Source: Aquila chrysaetos chrysaetos
Taxonomy: Eukaryota > Chordata > Aves > Accipitriformes > Accipitridae
Length of the DNA: 64,000 nt
Reading direction: 5' to 3'
Assembly: GCF_900496995.4 (NCBI RefSeq)
Contig: NC_044012.1
Span: 3,596,001 to 3,660,000, forward strand
Shown here piece after piece: positions 23,346 to 37,090 of the stretch; the stretch's first letter is position 1, and every line of letters begins with the position of its first letter. A model generated the notes under the pieces. It was given only the letters and a program-made list of their open reading frames with translations. It had not been told where the DNA came from and did not search any database. Position numbers and translations under genes: made by a program.

Positions 23346-26300
23346 GTTCTAATTTAGAGAAAGTTCTGATACATGTAGCTGGGAGTTCTGGCATGTAAAA
23401 AGAGTCTGATTGAACGTCTACCCAACTGTTTTCAGTGAAGTGGAAAAAAATGAGAAACACGTGAGAAGTACCTACTTTTGATCACCAAGGTGTTTTGATC
23501 TCATAAATTATGTCTGAAATTAGGCATGGACTGGAAAATGTGAGTGTGTTTTCTCTCGGTCTGGGAGCTTCTTGTTTTGAGAGAAGGAGCACTGTTCCTC
23601 TACCTTCATCAAATACCTTTTTTTTTTTTTTTCCACCCCTGCTTTCTAACAAGTAGGTTTCTCTTACCATTTATCAGAGATGTCATGAGTATAGGATGGA
23701 GAAGCACTGCATACCTCCCTTTCTTTTTCCTCTGGGACTTCCTCAGTCTAAAACTCAAGCTTAGATCCAGAGAGACCTGAAAATGTTCCAGTCTAAGGAG
23801 CAGGTTGACCTGCAACCTAATCTCATCCCAACTGTCATAACACTATGTTAGCCATGCGCAGCTAATAAATCATAATAATGCTAACTTAATGGACCAGGCT
23901 TTGACAGTGCCAGGATTAGAAGGGCATACAATAAACAAAGAGTGTCTGAGTAGAGAGCTACAGTAGAGCAGTGAAAAATCACCAAACGATGCAACAAATC
24001 TTCTGCTGGTATTTCCATGGGCCTCCGCTATAGACAGTGCCGGGAGGAGCTCAGCTCCCCGCCCCATCCCTCTTGTCCTCCTCTTCTGCCAGACCCTAAG
24101 ACAAGGCATGAGAAGAAGAGGATCGGTGTAGGAGCTCAGCCTGGTGCAATGTGCAGCTGAAGAAACAGGATGGGCTGTCTGGAAGGGTATGAGAGGAGGC
24201 TGGTGAATTTTCTTGCCTCAAGCAGAGATTTCCTCCTCTAGCAGTAGGTTTGCTCACTGGCAAGGCTGGGAGTTTGTGGCTTAGTCCGGCCGGCTGAGAC
24301 AAAGCACTGCTCTGAGCATGCCACCAGGTTCAATTTAAATAGAGATAACGAATAAGGAGGGAAAATCATATCAGAAAAAGATGTCCATTTGTTAAAGATT
24401 TCAGGATGTCTTACTGAATAGACACGTGCCCAGAGAATTCTCCCTGTGACTTCTACAACTTCCGAAGAAAATGCATGCATAGATAGAAAACCTGCAGAGT
24501 AACTTACTATCTTTTCACTAGAATGCTTTTGGCACTGAATTGTGCATCTCTTGGATCCTGAAATAGATTTTAACATTGTTTTCTTAACCCTGTCATGGGA
24601 AAGAGGGTAGATTTTTCAACCTTTGTTAACGATGGACAAGTCTGAAGACTTTTGATAATTTACTTTACAATGGGTAAACAGCCAAAGAAACCTTATCTGA
24701 ACTAGCCAGGATCATTTGGTCTGAATAAAGAAGCTTAAAGTCTCATGAGAACGGGACTTCTTACAAGATTTCCATTATTTCCTCTTTCCAGTAGGAAAAG
24801 TGACACAAAGAGGATATCCTATCTTTCTGTATTTCAGCACCTCTACTTCTCCTTGGAGCTGGAACCAAGAAGCTGCAAAGTCAGGTGAAACTAGAGATTG
24901 GGAATCATTTAACTGACCTTTTGGGAAAGATTAAATGTGTCTGTAGGTTTATCTGCATAACCACACAGTGACAGAGAAACAAGATTTCTTTGATGCATTT
25001 CTTCTGTTAAGTCTATTAATTTCAGTGGTGTTCTCTCTTCACTTACATACTTTGTTAAGAGAGGAATCAGATTCCTCTTTATCCCCTATTCTTTAGCAAT
25101 ATTTTTGCTGGTAGAACTGGGGCTTTCTTAGCAGAGGAGAAATCTTAATTCATCTTGGAGTCACCCAGAGAGGTGAAACAAGGATCTTAGGTTACAAGTC
25201 AAAAGAGTAAATTGTCAACTCAGAGGAACTAATCTTAAGCCCGAGTGAGCAAAGTGTGGTTTAGCTTTCAAACGTGAACTTTTAGAATTGCTAGAAACAT
25301 CCCTTTGCTGCAAACCCTTGGATTGCCAAGACAAAAATTAAAACAGTACAAGAGTTAAGTTCTGCCTGACCTGACTACTAATACAGACAAACGCCATTTG
25401 TAAGAGGTCTGAGCTAAAAGAATAAGGAACCTGACATTGGTAAAAGTGTGCACCTCCAGACAATAATGGGACCTTATGCTTTAAATTACGTTTATTCAGA
25501 AAAAAAGAAGGAAAGGAAGAAAAAAACAAAGGAGAAGGAGGGCCATGATCCCTGCTGATGCCTGCATTTTTGTTATTAGTAGTGGCCCTGTCCCAGCCAG
25601 CAACGTATCACATGCAGAAATCAAAACTAACCATTGAGCAATACATTGGGGGGCTGGGGGTTGAAATCTCTGTGTTTGGGTTTGCTCCAAGATGAGCAGA
25701 ATAGTGTGATCTGGATCCACCCATGCTTCAGTGGCTCCAACAAAATCTGTTCACTGGGCTTTTGCTTGTGGTACATGCCAATGTGATTCAAAGCTCTTTG
25801 AAATGAGCAACTTGCAGTGATTTCCTTGGTCTTTGGATCTTGTTCTTGAGAATATTTTTGACCTGTAATAAATGTGGGTTTCTCCCCCAGTTCATGCAAG
25901 GAGTCACCATCAATGCAATGGCTGCAAAGACTTACCAACTTCTCTGGTTCAGGCAAATTGGTAAATGTCTTTTATCAGCTGATTCTTCAATTATTTTTTG
26001 TGTGGGACTGCTGGAGGCTGATCCCTTGGATTGCCTCAGGTTGGATGCGCCCCTGTAACATCTACCTCTTCCGAGGTCAAAACAGACATACAAATCAACT
26101 CTTGAACATTTGTGGATGCTCTATTTTCTTGCACACTAACTTGAGCGTTAAAGGTTAGAAAAACCTGAGGTAGCTCCATGCAGATCCAGACGGACTCCAG
26201 CTGGGCTTATTAACCCAGTACAGCTCTACCTCCACCCAGAGACAATCAAGACTCAGGCTGAACCCCAGTTAATAAATCCCGAAGGCTTGAGCCCCTGCAG

Positions 26301-28680
26301 ATGGGTATCTGCCCATCTCCTGGTGGTGCCTTCTCTCATCCATCCAATACTTGAGAACCTGGTGAGTTCATTGCCCATTTTATGAGCTATTGACTGGAGT
26401 GAACACGTGACTGAACTGTAATTGAGTTTTAACTGCTAGAAAAATATCTCATTTCTATTTGGGTACTGAGTTTATTGGTTTCTCAAATTTTTATCAGGTT
26501 TTTTTGGTGTGCATATACTATGTAGCTCTGATGACTAAGAAATAGGAGAGGACACTGTGAATTAGGGAGCTTAAAAAGGAGGAAACGTAAATTAGTGACA
26601 TTCTCTCCTTCCATAAATAAATATTTATGATTCCACCAATAGGTTATCCTGCTTCAGCCTTGTACAAACACTGTCTCCAGCAGAGGTAATCTTGATTTTA
26701 AGCAATGTGCCCTCAGATGCAGAGTCCTGGTTCTCATTGCCTGGAATGGGAGTTAGTGCAACTCAGCTCCTCACAACTTTAAGACTCTTTGATGCTTGAA
26801 ATCCATGTCCATGTGCTTCCCAGGCAACTGGGAAACTACTTTATGCAGATGCATTTCCACAGTATCTCCTGAACCTTTGCAGCATTAGTCTTTGCAATTG
26901 CTGTCACTGAAAATTTATCCAAGCTATTAAATGAATCGCTGCAATCTCGCTCAAATTCCTCGACTCCTGTTCCCTCAACACGCGTCTTTATTTAAGAGAT
27001 CCTGTCCCTTCGGGCTGTCCCTCATCTCTACTTGCAATGTTTTGAACCGAAGTGAAACGTAGACTATTCTCCTGTTGACATTCTGATTTTGGTTGTGAAG
27101 AAGGATGTTTTTTCTGCGAGAGCTGGAGTTTCCGCAGGCAGCTAGCTGGGCTTGTTTACTCCCCGAGCATTTCAAAGGCTGCACTGTCCTGTGGCTCCAC
27201 GTCATTAGGGCAGCTTTAGTGCCTGACAAAAGTGCGGAGGAAAACCCCCTTGAGCACTGGATGTTACAACCTTCTGCAGAGGAGTGGCCAACGACCTCAG
27301 CCTTCCAACGCTCGCCTGCCAGACCACGCAGCGCTAAGATGCTAAAATATGTTCTTTCCTGGCAGGGCTCGAGAACGGCCAATTTAGTGGGAGAAGGAAG
27401 TTGGCAGAGCTCTGGCCGTAGAAGACTTTGAAATATTATGATTTTTATCAGAAATGACAACAACAAAAAGAGCGTAAGCCAAATGTGCTCCAAAAGCTAC
27501 GCTTGTCTGCTGCCTCCCTCTACTCTCACCAACGTCATGGAGAGAATTTCCTTAGGTTTTCTCCAGGAGACAAGCGAGACTCTGTATAGAGGAGTTTGAC
27601 TCAGTTACTGCAAACGTCTTGGGTCCTTATGTTTCTAAGGGACAATGTGTGTTTTGAGTAAATTATTGACAAAGCAAAAAGTGTGACTCTTCTGAGGTCG
27701 TTTAAGTGCATGAGGCTACATTCTTTCTTGCAGAGCTGGTGAAAGTAAACAACATTATTATAGATTTTGGTCATGCCCTGGCATCAGTAAGTATAGTTTC
27801 TGTGTTTGCCATATGCTCGCATTGAACTGGAACAGCAGTGCGTACACAGGGAAATTGTTTAAAGAGCCAGTTCAACCTCAGTACTCGCTGTCAAAATTAT
27901 GATGTACACGATTCATTCTGCTAACCACAAAAGAGTTTTTGTTTGTCAAGTGAAATAATGTGTAATTTGGTATATCATTTAGGAAAGCTTTTTTTTTTTC
28001 TTCTTTTTTTTCAATATCCCACCGCAGGCCTGGAGACTGCAGCATCAGATTAGTGGATAGCATCCTGCAGCTCCCTGGGACGACAGCGACTCAACGTGAG
28101 ATAGGAGACAGAGGAGGCAGAAGCCAAGACTTTAAACTGTGATTGCAGAAGGCGGCTTGCTGAGCCAAATAAAGAGAAGAGGGAAAATTGACACCCCACA
28201 AGACATGGACAATTGTTGCCACCGGCTGGGAGGCCTTAAATTACAAACCCATTTTGTATATCCAAAAGCTTACACTTTCTATTTATATATCCCACTTCTT
28301 CTGTGCACCAAAAGTTGGATTTGGCAAATGCAGCTATTCCCTGCAGGCATATGGGTGAGGTTTTCTGCAGAGAAAATAAACTTGATTGTTGAAAACCTGT
28401 GTTTGCAATTACTCTGAGTTTCAATATTCTGAGGTCAAAATAGATCCTTTAAAAAATCATAACGCTTTGAAACAGATTCATTTTCTTTCTGAAATGGTTA
28501 TTGGATTAAAATGAAATATTGAAACATTTTTCGTAAGCAAGGCATAGCAAAACCTTTCAATAGAAATTATGAAAATATGGAAAGAAAGAAAGACAGAAAC
28601 TATACAAAGTCAAGAGCTGGGGACCAATTTTTGGAGGGTTAAAGAAGACCATTTCTGTTAAAAATCATTAGTTCTAAAAA
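23346..28680. other. Intergenic stretch without recognisable genes
   Basis: About 5.3 kb of unique sequence. It contains poly-T tracts near 23618-23632 and 27988-28010, moderately GC-rich patches near 24000-24300 and 27100-27420, and no named repeat. The 172-codon minus-strand frame at 26975-27493 overlaps a 108-codon plus-strand frame and resembles no known family. Clean unique sequence at 26935-27030 with retained CpGs might be conserved. Confidence 0.5.
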
Positions 28681-28689
28681 TGACAACCA

Positions 28690-28870
28690 GCTACATTAAT
28701 CAGTTCAGCTACATTGAACAGGCCAAACCAGGTTTCCAATACATCTTTTGGGAGATTATTCAATGGTCTGAGAGATCTTTGCTTGGCAAAGGAGCAGGTA
28801 TAAATAGTAAGAAACGTTTTCTTCTGGGACTTTGGTAGACTGGATGAGAATCTTAGTTCATAAATATTGT
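28690..28870 (-). repeat. Possible CR1-type LINE remnant
   Basis: 'GGGAGATTATTCAATGGTCT', 'GAGAGATCTTTGCTTGGCAA' and 'AGTAAGAAACGTTTTCTTCT' resemble the antisense CR1 3' region. There, 'GGGAGACTATTCCACAGTCT' is followed by 'AGAAAGTTTTTCCTGAT'. The match is limited to these blocks, so confidence is low. Confidence 0.35.
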
Positions 28871-31800
28871 CACAGAAAACTGTGTGACTGTCTTTGGACA
28901 AAAAGCCAGATTTTGCAGGGTATTTAATGTGCATTAATTTCCTTAGGAGTGAGAAACACAGGCTGGCATTTAAAAATAAATGAAGGGTCCCAGACAGGAC
29001 TGAGCCAAGGAGGTCTCAGAAGCTGGGAATAATCCTTAAATTCTAAAGCAATCATTCGAGGGGACGAACTATTTTTAATCGTCTATTTGCTATTTATATT
29101 TCAATGACATCTCCAGAGCGTGTCAACACAGCTTCCACCTTGGACAACCAGCTCGAGGTGACTTTTTGTCTTTCCAGCAATGGAGAAAGAGTAAGAAATC
29201 AGAACTTCAGTAGCAGGAATGAAAAAAAACCAAATCCAGAAAAAAAACCCATAAGTAATTATTTAGGTCCTTGAGGCATACCAGTGCAGTGCAAAAGAGC
29301 TTCAATACGACTGAGAGCCGGAGCCTTTCGCCTCCACCTCGGACTAGAGCTACATCTGGCATTTCACCCTTGTAAGAAAACAGTGAGGGGCTTGTTCCAA
29401 GGAAGGTGCAAGGAGGGTAGCAAGAGCCCGCTCTGCATGCTCTTTGCCTTGAAATATTCCTTCACTGCATGCCCACTTGAAGGCCCCTTTATGCTAAGGA
29501 AACTTAGTGTAAATAGGAATCAGGCTCAAAGAGCCTGGAAAGCCATAGCACGAGAGTTCAAACCTTTTCAGTTCAAACTCTTTCAGACCAGAGCAGCCCT
29601 AAACCTCCACCCAGATTTCACTCCACCATATAAAGTTGTCGTGTGCTCATTAGGTCTGGCTGATGAGCTCTGCTAATTACCTAATGCTTGGGGTTGCCAT
29701 GTTATGGATAGCAAGAAAAACCAAGGGTATGTTTTTGGAGGGGAGGAGGGGGCGTCTCTTAGTTCTCTTCAATATCTTGAAAAGAAAAAGCTTTTTTTTT
29801 TTTTTTTTTTAACCTTAAAGTGTTACTTGTAAATGGAGGCCAGAATTTAATTTCAGATAGTGTTACTCCACCTTGTGCAAGTGATTTCTCTTGACACTGC
29901 ACTGACTACCCGTGCACAAAAAGCCCTTTATGACTTACACGCCAAAGAGCCTGAAGTATTTTTTGCCTCTCCGAAAATGACATTTCATCTCCCCCCCCCC
30001 CCCCTTTTTTTTTTTTATCACCTGAACACTGGTCTTAAAACCACAGCACGCAAAGGCCCCATGTGAAGTAGGGAAAGGCATTCAGCATCTGCTTATATCC
30101 CCAAACTGAAGCACCAGTGTGCCTAAAAAAGCTTGTATTTAAAGGCATTGCAGCTGCATCAGCTCATATTTCATCCAGCCACCAATTTCCTTTTCCCCCT
30201 GACAAACAGGCCTCAGAAAGAACCCAGGCCAGAAATTCTCCACGTTAGCGAAACATTTCCTCTTTCCCGTTCTCCCTTCCATTAACATTATTACGCTGCT
30301 CCTGGGAAAAGATGACTTTTCCAATCCAGGCAGCATATTTCTCTCTTTTCTTTTCTTTCTGTCTGTTTTCTCCCTCTCCAGGCTAGTGGTAAGGAAAGAA
30401 CTGGGGTGGAGATAACGGGGGAGAAAGAATATGGGGGTGAAAGGAAATATAGTGTTTCTTCAGGAAGGAGACCTTAAAATCCGCCTCCCTTTTTGCATGC
30501 AAATGCAGAGGAATAGCAACTCCCGGCTCTTCCCTCTGCTGAGGGTGGGAAACAAAGAGGGAGAAAACCACAATGTTGGTGATAGCGTCCATCGAGGGTC
30601 AGGTGCTCCCTCTGGGATCAAAAGCTGCTTAAATCCCAGTTGACTGAGCCAGGGGTTAAATTCATCCCAGACCTGACTGCAGCCAGATCTACCTAGAGCT
30701 AGTTAATAAGTCAATATTTGCAGCCCTCGGGATATTATGTCTTTTTCTAGACGTCCAGCAGCCTTCATGATTTGTGCAATACTGGTTGTGTATATCCCAC
30801 CTTGACTGAAGGTCTCCATCCTCCCACTTTGCAGGACCAACCCAATGGCAGCTTTAACTCACGCGTCTTTACTGCCTGACATATATCACGACCATAGCAA
30901 ATACGTTCAACCTACGCAAGACCAAAACCAGATCTGATACAAAAATGAGTGATTATACCGGGTATCAGGAGAGTTGCATTCATATCAAGTCTGATTTTAC
31001 CATGTGCATGTTCACTTCAGCCTGCTTTTATTTTTCTTCTCCTTCAAGAACTGGAAGGCAAAGTCCCAGAGGAGAGAAAATATCTCACTGAAATTAGCGG
31101 CAAAGGACAGCCAGGTCATAATTCCTTGCCGCAGAGCAAGCGTGTCGTGACTGAACCATAAACTTTCTGTTACGCCTGTAAAAAGGGGGAACAACAGCAT
31201 CTGCTCACTCAAAATACCCTCTGGCACTATTTTAAAGCCACTTTACCTTATTCTAAGGTACCTAACTCAGGAAATCCATTCTTGAGGCAGCTCTTATAAG
31301 TTCTAACAGGGAATTGTTTCTTCTTTATCATTTTGCCTAAGAGTCCTAAAATACTTTGGGTTGGTTATGTTTGGTTTTTCAAGAAGTCAACACAAACAGC
31401 AGGTAAGTTTTCTGAAAAAGTGGATTATAAAGAGAGCGATTTTCCAGTAAAGAATAAGCTTGACAGAAAATTTCCTGCAGGTACTGGTTGCTTAATCATG
31501 TACTAGTGGCTGAATTGGGTATTTTAGATCAATTAGATTTTACATAGTGTTTTAGCAATTCTTGGCAATAAGCATAAAACATGGCTGCAGAAATGGGCGA
31601 AAAATCAAAACTTAAAAAAGTCCAGGAATGGTTCCTTTCAAGAGATCAGACTGAGCAAATTTACTTTTTGTTGTTCTATTCCAATTTGACTTTGTAATTT
31701 TGTTCTAAAAAAATCTTCTGCATAAATTGCCATTTACAGCGAGAAAGGCAAGAATCACATTGAGCCAGACCCCTGAACTTTCTCCTCCAGGACTGTCGGA

Positions 31801-32975
31801 AAGGGGCAGTTTCTCTAATTGCTCTTTGTTCCTCCATTATTTTTTTTTTTTTTGTTATCTTACTTGCTTTTCTGTTTTTGCTTTTCACTTTGACTTGGGA
31901 GCTTTGTTCAGACAGACCTTCCCTTGTGAATGGTTTCAGTTTCAACAAATTGCCATTCTGTGACACCCCGCCAAATGAGTACCTTGGAAAATTCCCAACC
32001 ACCCCTATTCTGTACGCTGGAGCACATTTCATTTCCAAATCCTCGGCTAGCTGTGGACCAAACCATCCGTGGGCGTAGCTCCCTTGACTCCAGGACATCC
32101 CCTCTGCAAGGGAGCTTGGCCCCACGTTACGGGGAGGCAATTTGTATCAGAGGAGTGCAATCATTTTGGAGGTGAGATACAGACTCAGTTTAAAGCTGGG
32201 GAGGGTGCTATTCAGCAGTGTTGACAAGAACAAAGTAATGATATTGTGTCTGGTTTTGATTTAGAGCTAGTTGCAATGCCACATTTAAAAAATTAAAATT
32301 ATTCCTGTTTTGCAGGGCTTGAAAAGATGAATTTTCTACTTTTGAAGGTTAAAGGCAGGCAATCCTCTCAACTTTATGACTTTATCATTTTCAGATAGAC
32401 AATCCTGTTATATTTAAGAGTGTTTACAGAAATATGAAGTCAATAATTTTAAAAAAGAAAAATAAAAGCATTGATGATGACAAAGTTTTGTAAAAAACGT
32501 CTTTTTCCATAAAGGAGTGTTTTTCACTGATAACATGCTTGTAGTGAAAAAGATAAGATGAACGTATATTTTTTTTTTTCACCAAGTGTGAAAAGAAATC
32601 TATAATTAAAGTGCAGAAGATACATAATGAGAAGCAAAAGCATTAGGCGCGGACGGACTCAGTTAGAGTCCAAATTAACACAGGTTAGATCTTTAGTTGC
32701 ATATTATGCACCTCTTGATGACTGAGTCTACTCAGATCCCCTGAACGTGATCCTTGACTTAATTTTTTATCTTTACATTTACACTGGAACAGCTTACACA
32801 AAAATTTTGAACCATGTTTTGACTGATTTTTTTTTCGTCTTACCTCACGTGGTTTCTATGGCCTATAAGAACAATAAAAATAATAAAAACAATGTTAAAG
32901 CTATGCCTGGAGAAGCTTTATTTCAGCAGTCCACCAATGTCAAAATACCATTTTTAGCAGTCCTCGTTCCCTGTC
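28871..32975. other. Intergenic stretch with homopolymer tracts
   Basis: Unique sequence with no gene. It includes poly-T at 29792-29810 and the adjacent C14/T12 tract at 29991-30016. A pyrimidine-rich stretch lies at 30330-30375 and a T-run at 31841-31852. The 154-codon minus-strand frame at 31676-32140 and the 130-codon frame at 29284-29676 show no domain and were not called. Confidence 0.55.
29991..30016. repeat. C14-T12 homopolymer junction
   Basis: A run of fourteen C bases passes directly into twelve T bases, interrupting a short open frame. It is simple low-complexity DNA. On the other strand it reads as an A-run then a G-run, so it is prone to slippage and to sequencing-length error. 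Confidence 0.85.
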
Positions 32976-32980
32976 ACGTG

Positions 32981-33066
32981 GTTCAAGATTTTTGTTTCAT
33001 GCCTTTCTGGTTAGAGATGTCTTGTTCGAGAATTTTATTTCATGCATGTCATAGAACAAGTATGGT
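32981..33066 (+). repeat. Degenerate 43-bp tandem duplication
   Basis: Two windows beginning GTTCAAGATTTTTG at 32981 and GTTCGAGAATTTTA at 33024 are 43 bp apart. They agree at 19 of their first 23 bases, both ending in TTTCATGC. Downstream similarity fades. It is a small local duplication in otherwise unique DNA. Confidence 0.55.
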
Positions 33067-34430
33067 TTTTATGACATTTATGAATGTGACCAGTCTGGGA
33101 ACATGCTGTCTGTCTGGTCGGGTTTAAGCCAAAATTTAAGTCATTGTAGCTAGAATTTCCAATTTTGGTGATAGCTGATACATCAGCTGGGGTCAATAAA
33201 TTGGCAAAGTCATCTTTTATAGTATGAAAAGGTAACTTGTCTTCTGCCTTATGAGAATTGTCAGGGTGAGGTTTCAATTATCTGAGATATTAATCAGAAA
33301 GACTCCTTCTACCTTGCCCTGCCTTTCCTTTTCGTTAAGCTAGTCCTATAAAATGTATATTAACTACTGTAGGATTAAAGCAAAAAAAAGCATCTAGATT
33401 CTGAATGCCTGTCACAGAAATCAGTTTTGTCCCAAAGTGCAAGAATCAAGCCTGTAGCATCAAAACATCAAAGAATTACAGTTTTATGTTGTATTAAGCC
33501 TCCCTGTCTTATTTCAGCTATTCTAACACTCTGAAATACATGATTGAGAGCTGTTAACTCCCAACGATACGCTCCTGGCAAGCAGACTTGAGGTTTTTTT
33601 AATATTTTATTTTAATTATTTTTAGTTTATAGCTCAGCAACTCAACTGACCCAGGGGAACACTTAAACTAAATTTGATAGATGTCAAGTTAGAAAAAATA
33701 AAGACAGCAGTGTTCTTTCTCCCTGCAATTACAAATGTTTGCTGGAGACTTTTCTGACAGTATTAAGCAGAGCAGAGACCTGGGGAGAGCAGAGAGGGAC
33801 GTCGTACCCGTTTGCTGAGGTCAGCTTGGCTGATGTTCTCCAGAACCTGGAAGGGGAGGAGGACTAGGACATCTACCAGTAGCGGTTGCTCCTGACTCCA
33901 AATACAGTGGGTTTGTCTTTTTTTCCCCCTTTTGCCCGAGTCTTGATGTGTCTTGCATCAAGTGGAGGAGCTAAAAAGAGAGTGCTTGTTTTTTCAGCTG
34001 ACATTTGGAGCTGTGGAAACCTGTGAGATGCCCCATAGATGGGCTGAAAAAACCCCAAGAAAAACAAAAAAATGGAGCTTAATGAGCTGCAAAGAAGCGA
34101 GGAAATGCTCCAGGAAACTATGCAAAAGCCTGCTTTTGACAGTCTACCTGAAAAACAAATATCAGAAACATCCAAAAAAAACCCCCAAACCATCTACTGT
34201 TTTCTAGTCCGTTTTTTTTCCCTTGCAAACCAAAATATATGAAGATACTGTAAAATACACTGATGCAATCAGTGAGAAAGAGAGAAAAACCAGTCTTCAC
34301 AAAGTTCTATAGGAATTATTCAGAGGGGAAAAATGTTGCATATCTCCAGTATAATATGCTGGCTAGCTGCATCAGGGAAAAGGAATGGCCTTTCCAGTCT
34401 TTTATCATTAGATCACTGGCTCAAATCTCT
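33067..34430. other. Intergenic stretch, nothing recognised
   Basis: Unique AT-rich DNA. A short perfect inverted repeat, AGCTGAT/ATCAGCT with a 2-bp spacer, lies at 33173-33188. No repeat family, exon or RNA gene was identified. Confidence 0.5.
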
Positions 34431-34434
34431 CCTA

Positions 34435-34482
34435 GGGATTTCATCCAAAACCCAGTGAAATCAGTGGGAGTCTCATTACTCT
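34435..34482. repeat. Half-copy of a palindromic amniote MITE
   Basis: 'GGGATTTCATCCAAAACCCA' followed by 'GTGAAATCAGTGGGAGTCTC' matches the left half of the palindromic repeat with consensus of the type GGGCCTCATCCAAAGCCCA-TTGAAGTCAATGGGAGTCTTT. The right half is missing or unrecognisable. Confidence 0.5.
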
Positions 34483-34489
34483 GAATCAA

Positions 34490-35660
34490 TACCCAGGTAC
34501 ACAACAAGAAAGGACTGACAGAAATTATTAGAAAAAAATTTGAATTTTCACGTTACTTTGAAAATGTTCAGAGCTTGCTTTCAACTGGAATAAGGGGAGA
34601 AATTTCATAATGGTCTGATCTTTCCCTATTTCGTTTCAATATTTGTTTTTGGGTGTTCCCTAATCCTGTAGATTTACTTCTTACATTTTATCACTGGAAA
34701 AGAAGGGGAGGCATGGGCTGGGAACAAATAACCCATGCACACCAATAATTAGATTTGGTTTGAAGGTTGGAAACCACCCCTTTTTGCTGCTTTTCTTTTT
34801 ATAATGAAAAATCAGAATTATATCTATGGGAGTGGATCATTTTTCCCATTGAAAGAAAAAGCTGAATAAGAAATGCTGCCTGAATTGATATCATATGAAG
34901 CTGTTTCATGGTTCATGTGAATTCCTCTGATGCTGGCCTGATTTGGTGAATTTTCTGAGGGGTGCATACAACCTGAACTGCATTTTCCTGCTGGAGATGT
35001 CCTGTCCATAGTGGGAGCCAAGGCTGGGACTACACTTGCTCATGATTTAGAGTGTTTTCACTATCTATTTTCCCATCTTATTAAGTAAGGTAAGCCCTTT
35101 ACTGAATGGACGGGTATTTTTATAACACATTGAAGAACATAAAGTGAAGTGCAAGCTGATTTACTTCTATAACCATAGAGGCCAAGAGTATTCCCTCCAT
35201 ATTTTTCTTCCCAGCTTTCAGACAAATAAATCAACACACATATATGTATTTACAATACTTGGTAACAAAAAAAAAAAAGTTGAGGTCATCTGAATTATTT
35301 CATAATCAGGCAGGTGAAGTGGCTTAGCAGATTATGAAACCACACCACTGCCAAATTGTTCCATGATGATAATTATTTGCTTCTGTTCTTTAATTCTGGG
35401 TGGGCAACACTGCTTTTCCTCTGTCCACTGGAAAAAAAAGCAGGATGGCTCTCCCTATGGTTTTTGGCTTAACTGCACACATCTGGGTTTCGTATCAAAA
35501 GAAATAAATATCAGACCTAATTAATCCTCTGAGGCTGCTGGGTACTGACTCCTGAGCAACACAGACTTTAATTACAGCTTCAACCGGGCATAGTGATGGA
35601 GTCAGTTGTAGAAGGCTGACTGTTGATTTAATGCAGTATATCATGTCTAAAAGTATCTGG
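34490..35660. other. Intergenic stretch, nothing recognised
   Basis: AT-rich unique sequence with an A-run at 35266-35278. A TTCATAATCAGG/AGATTATGAAAC imperfect inverted pair lies near 35299-35340. No gene called. Confidence 0.5.
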
Positions 35661-35667
35661 AACAACA

Positions 35668-35696
35668 CTGATTTACATCAGCTGAATATTTGGCTC
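35668..35696. repeat. Terminal fragment of a palindromic amniote MITE
   Basis: 'CTGATTTACATCAGCTGAAT' plus 'ATTTGGCTC' corresponds to the right arm of the amniote palindromic repeat that ends 'CTGATTTACACCAGCTGAGGATCTGGCCC'. It is short, but the match is close. Confidence 0.45.
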
Positions 35697-37025
35697 ATTT
35701 GAGACTCTCTTGGGAAGGAGAGGGGGGATACCTATATATATACATTCACCCTAATTTGTTCAGATGAGGTGTGTAGCAAACTGTATAGCAAAATGCTTAT
35801 GAAATCCAGGGAACTTTTTAGAAATGCAATTTGCTGAGATTAAAATGTTGAAATTGCTTAATTGGGAAAAATTAATGTGATTATATATTCTTTCAAGAAA
35901 TGCAAACTACTTGATTTACTAATCCTTTATAAATGGTTATTTATAACTGATAACATATGTAATGATTCTACCAGAAGATAAAGTTCCTATATTTCAGACA
36001 AAGGAGTATCTAGATGGCAGTATTCTGATTAGTTTTACATCTTTTCTAATTCAGCTAATTTAAAGATAGACTTGAGGGACTTAGTTGAACAGTAATAAAA
36101 CTTGTCAGGAATGGGATCTGTTATAACTTTTACAATTCAAAAGCTGTCTCTCTGTCTCTCTTTTACTCCCCACCCACCCCTTTTTTTTTAAAGACTTAAA
36201 AACCATTTTGATTGCAAATATATGAGTGAATTCAGAGCAAATGAAAGTAAAGAGACTGTTAACACTGGCCTCGGTACAGCCAGGCTTTGTGCAAACTTCC
36301 CCTCCCTGCCAACGCACCTCAAGTCTAGCTTGCAGTAACCCTTGTTATTCTAGTCCCGGATTTATCTAACGAAGGGCTGCCAACGGTACCAAATCATGTG
36401 GTCGATTTTTGTAATGAGGAGTAATGAGACCACCATACTTATTTTCCCTCCCAACCAGAGCCCAAACTGGAACCGACATCCCCAGAGGTTCAAACCTGGT
36501 CTATTAATCCCCTGCGAAAGTCTTCCTGCCTCCCCGCTATGCCATCTGAAGTCATACCCACGAATCCAGGCTGGTTTTGTTGTGCTAGGCAGCGGTGTGT
36601 TTACATGACTATCCATCTATTACAGGATATTATTTTTCCAGTGGAGAATATTTCAAATATTTCCAATGAAGATTTTTTTTCCTGCTTTTTTATTGGTATT
36701 ATTAAAAATAAAAAAGGAAAGAAATAAAACCATACCACAAGAATCTATGGTAAAGTAAGAAAAGCAGGGAAAATTGAGAATTTAAAGATGAAGCTGATGC
36801 TGATACTTGCTCCACTACATGATGGCCCTGGTTGATGCACAGATCCTAGCCAGAAATACATGCAACATTTTCTAAAGTTCCTTGCATGTGCCTTAAATTC
36901 ACACTCTTATACATGCATATGTCATATGAAGACAAAGCAAGAGAATCTTCTAAATAAATAAATAATTAAAATCACTGTAATTAACGTCGGTGTACAGTCC
37001 TCCTTTGTGAAAGTATTTCATAAAC
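35697..37025. other. Intergenic stretch, nothing recognised
   Basis: AT-rich unique DNA with a short (TA)n near 35733-35742 and a T-run at 36180-36189. The stretch at 36360-36610 is more balanced and has two overlapping short frames on opposite strands. Neither has a recognisable domain. Confidence 0.5.
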
Positions 37026-37030
37026 ACTAA

Positions 37031-37090
37031 GGGCCAGATTCATCGGTGTAACACCAGGAAATCAATGGCATAAAGAACGAATTCAGTTGT
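37031..37090. repeat. Relic of a palindromic amniote MITE
   Basis: The block begins 'GGGCCAGATTCATCGGTGTA', then 'ACACCAGGAAATCAATGGCA'. It matches the left part of the palindromic repeat of the GGGCCAGATTCTGATCTC...ACACCAGTGTAAA type, including the ATCAATGG centre. The right arm is not visible. Confidence 0.5.

Noticed and set aside
26975..27493. 172-codon minus-strand open frame as a gene
   Set aside because: It overlaps a 108-codon frame on the other strand, has no recognisable domain or signal, and its length is expected in a locally GC-rich segment.
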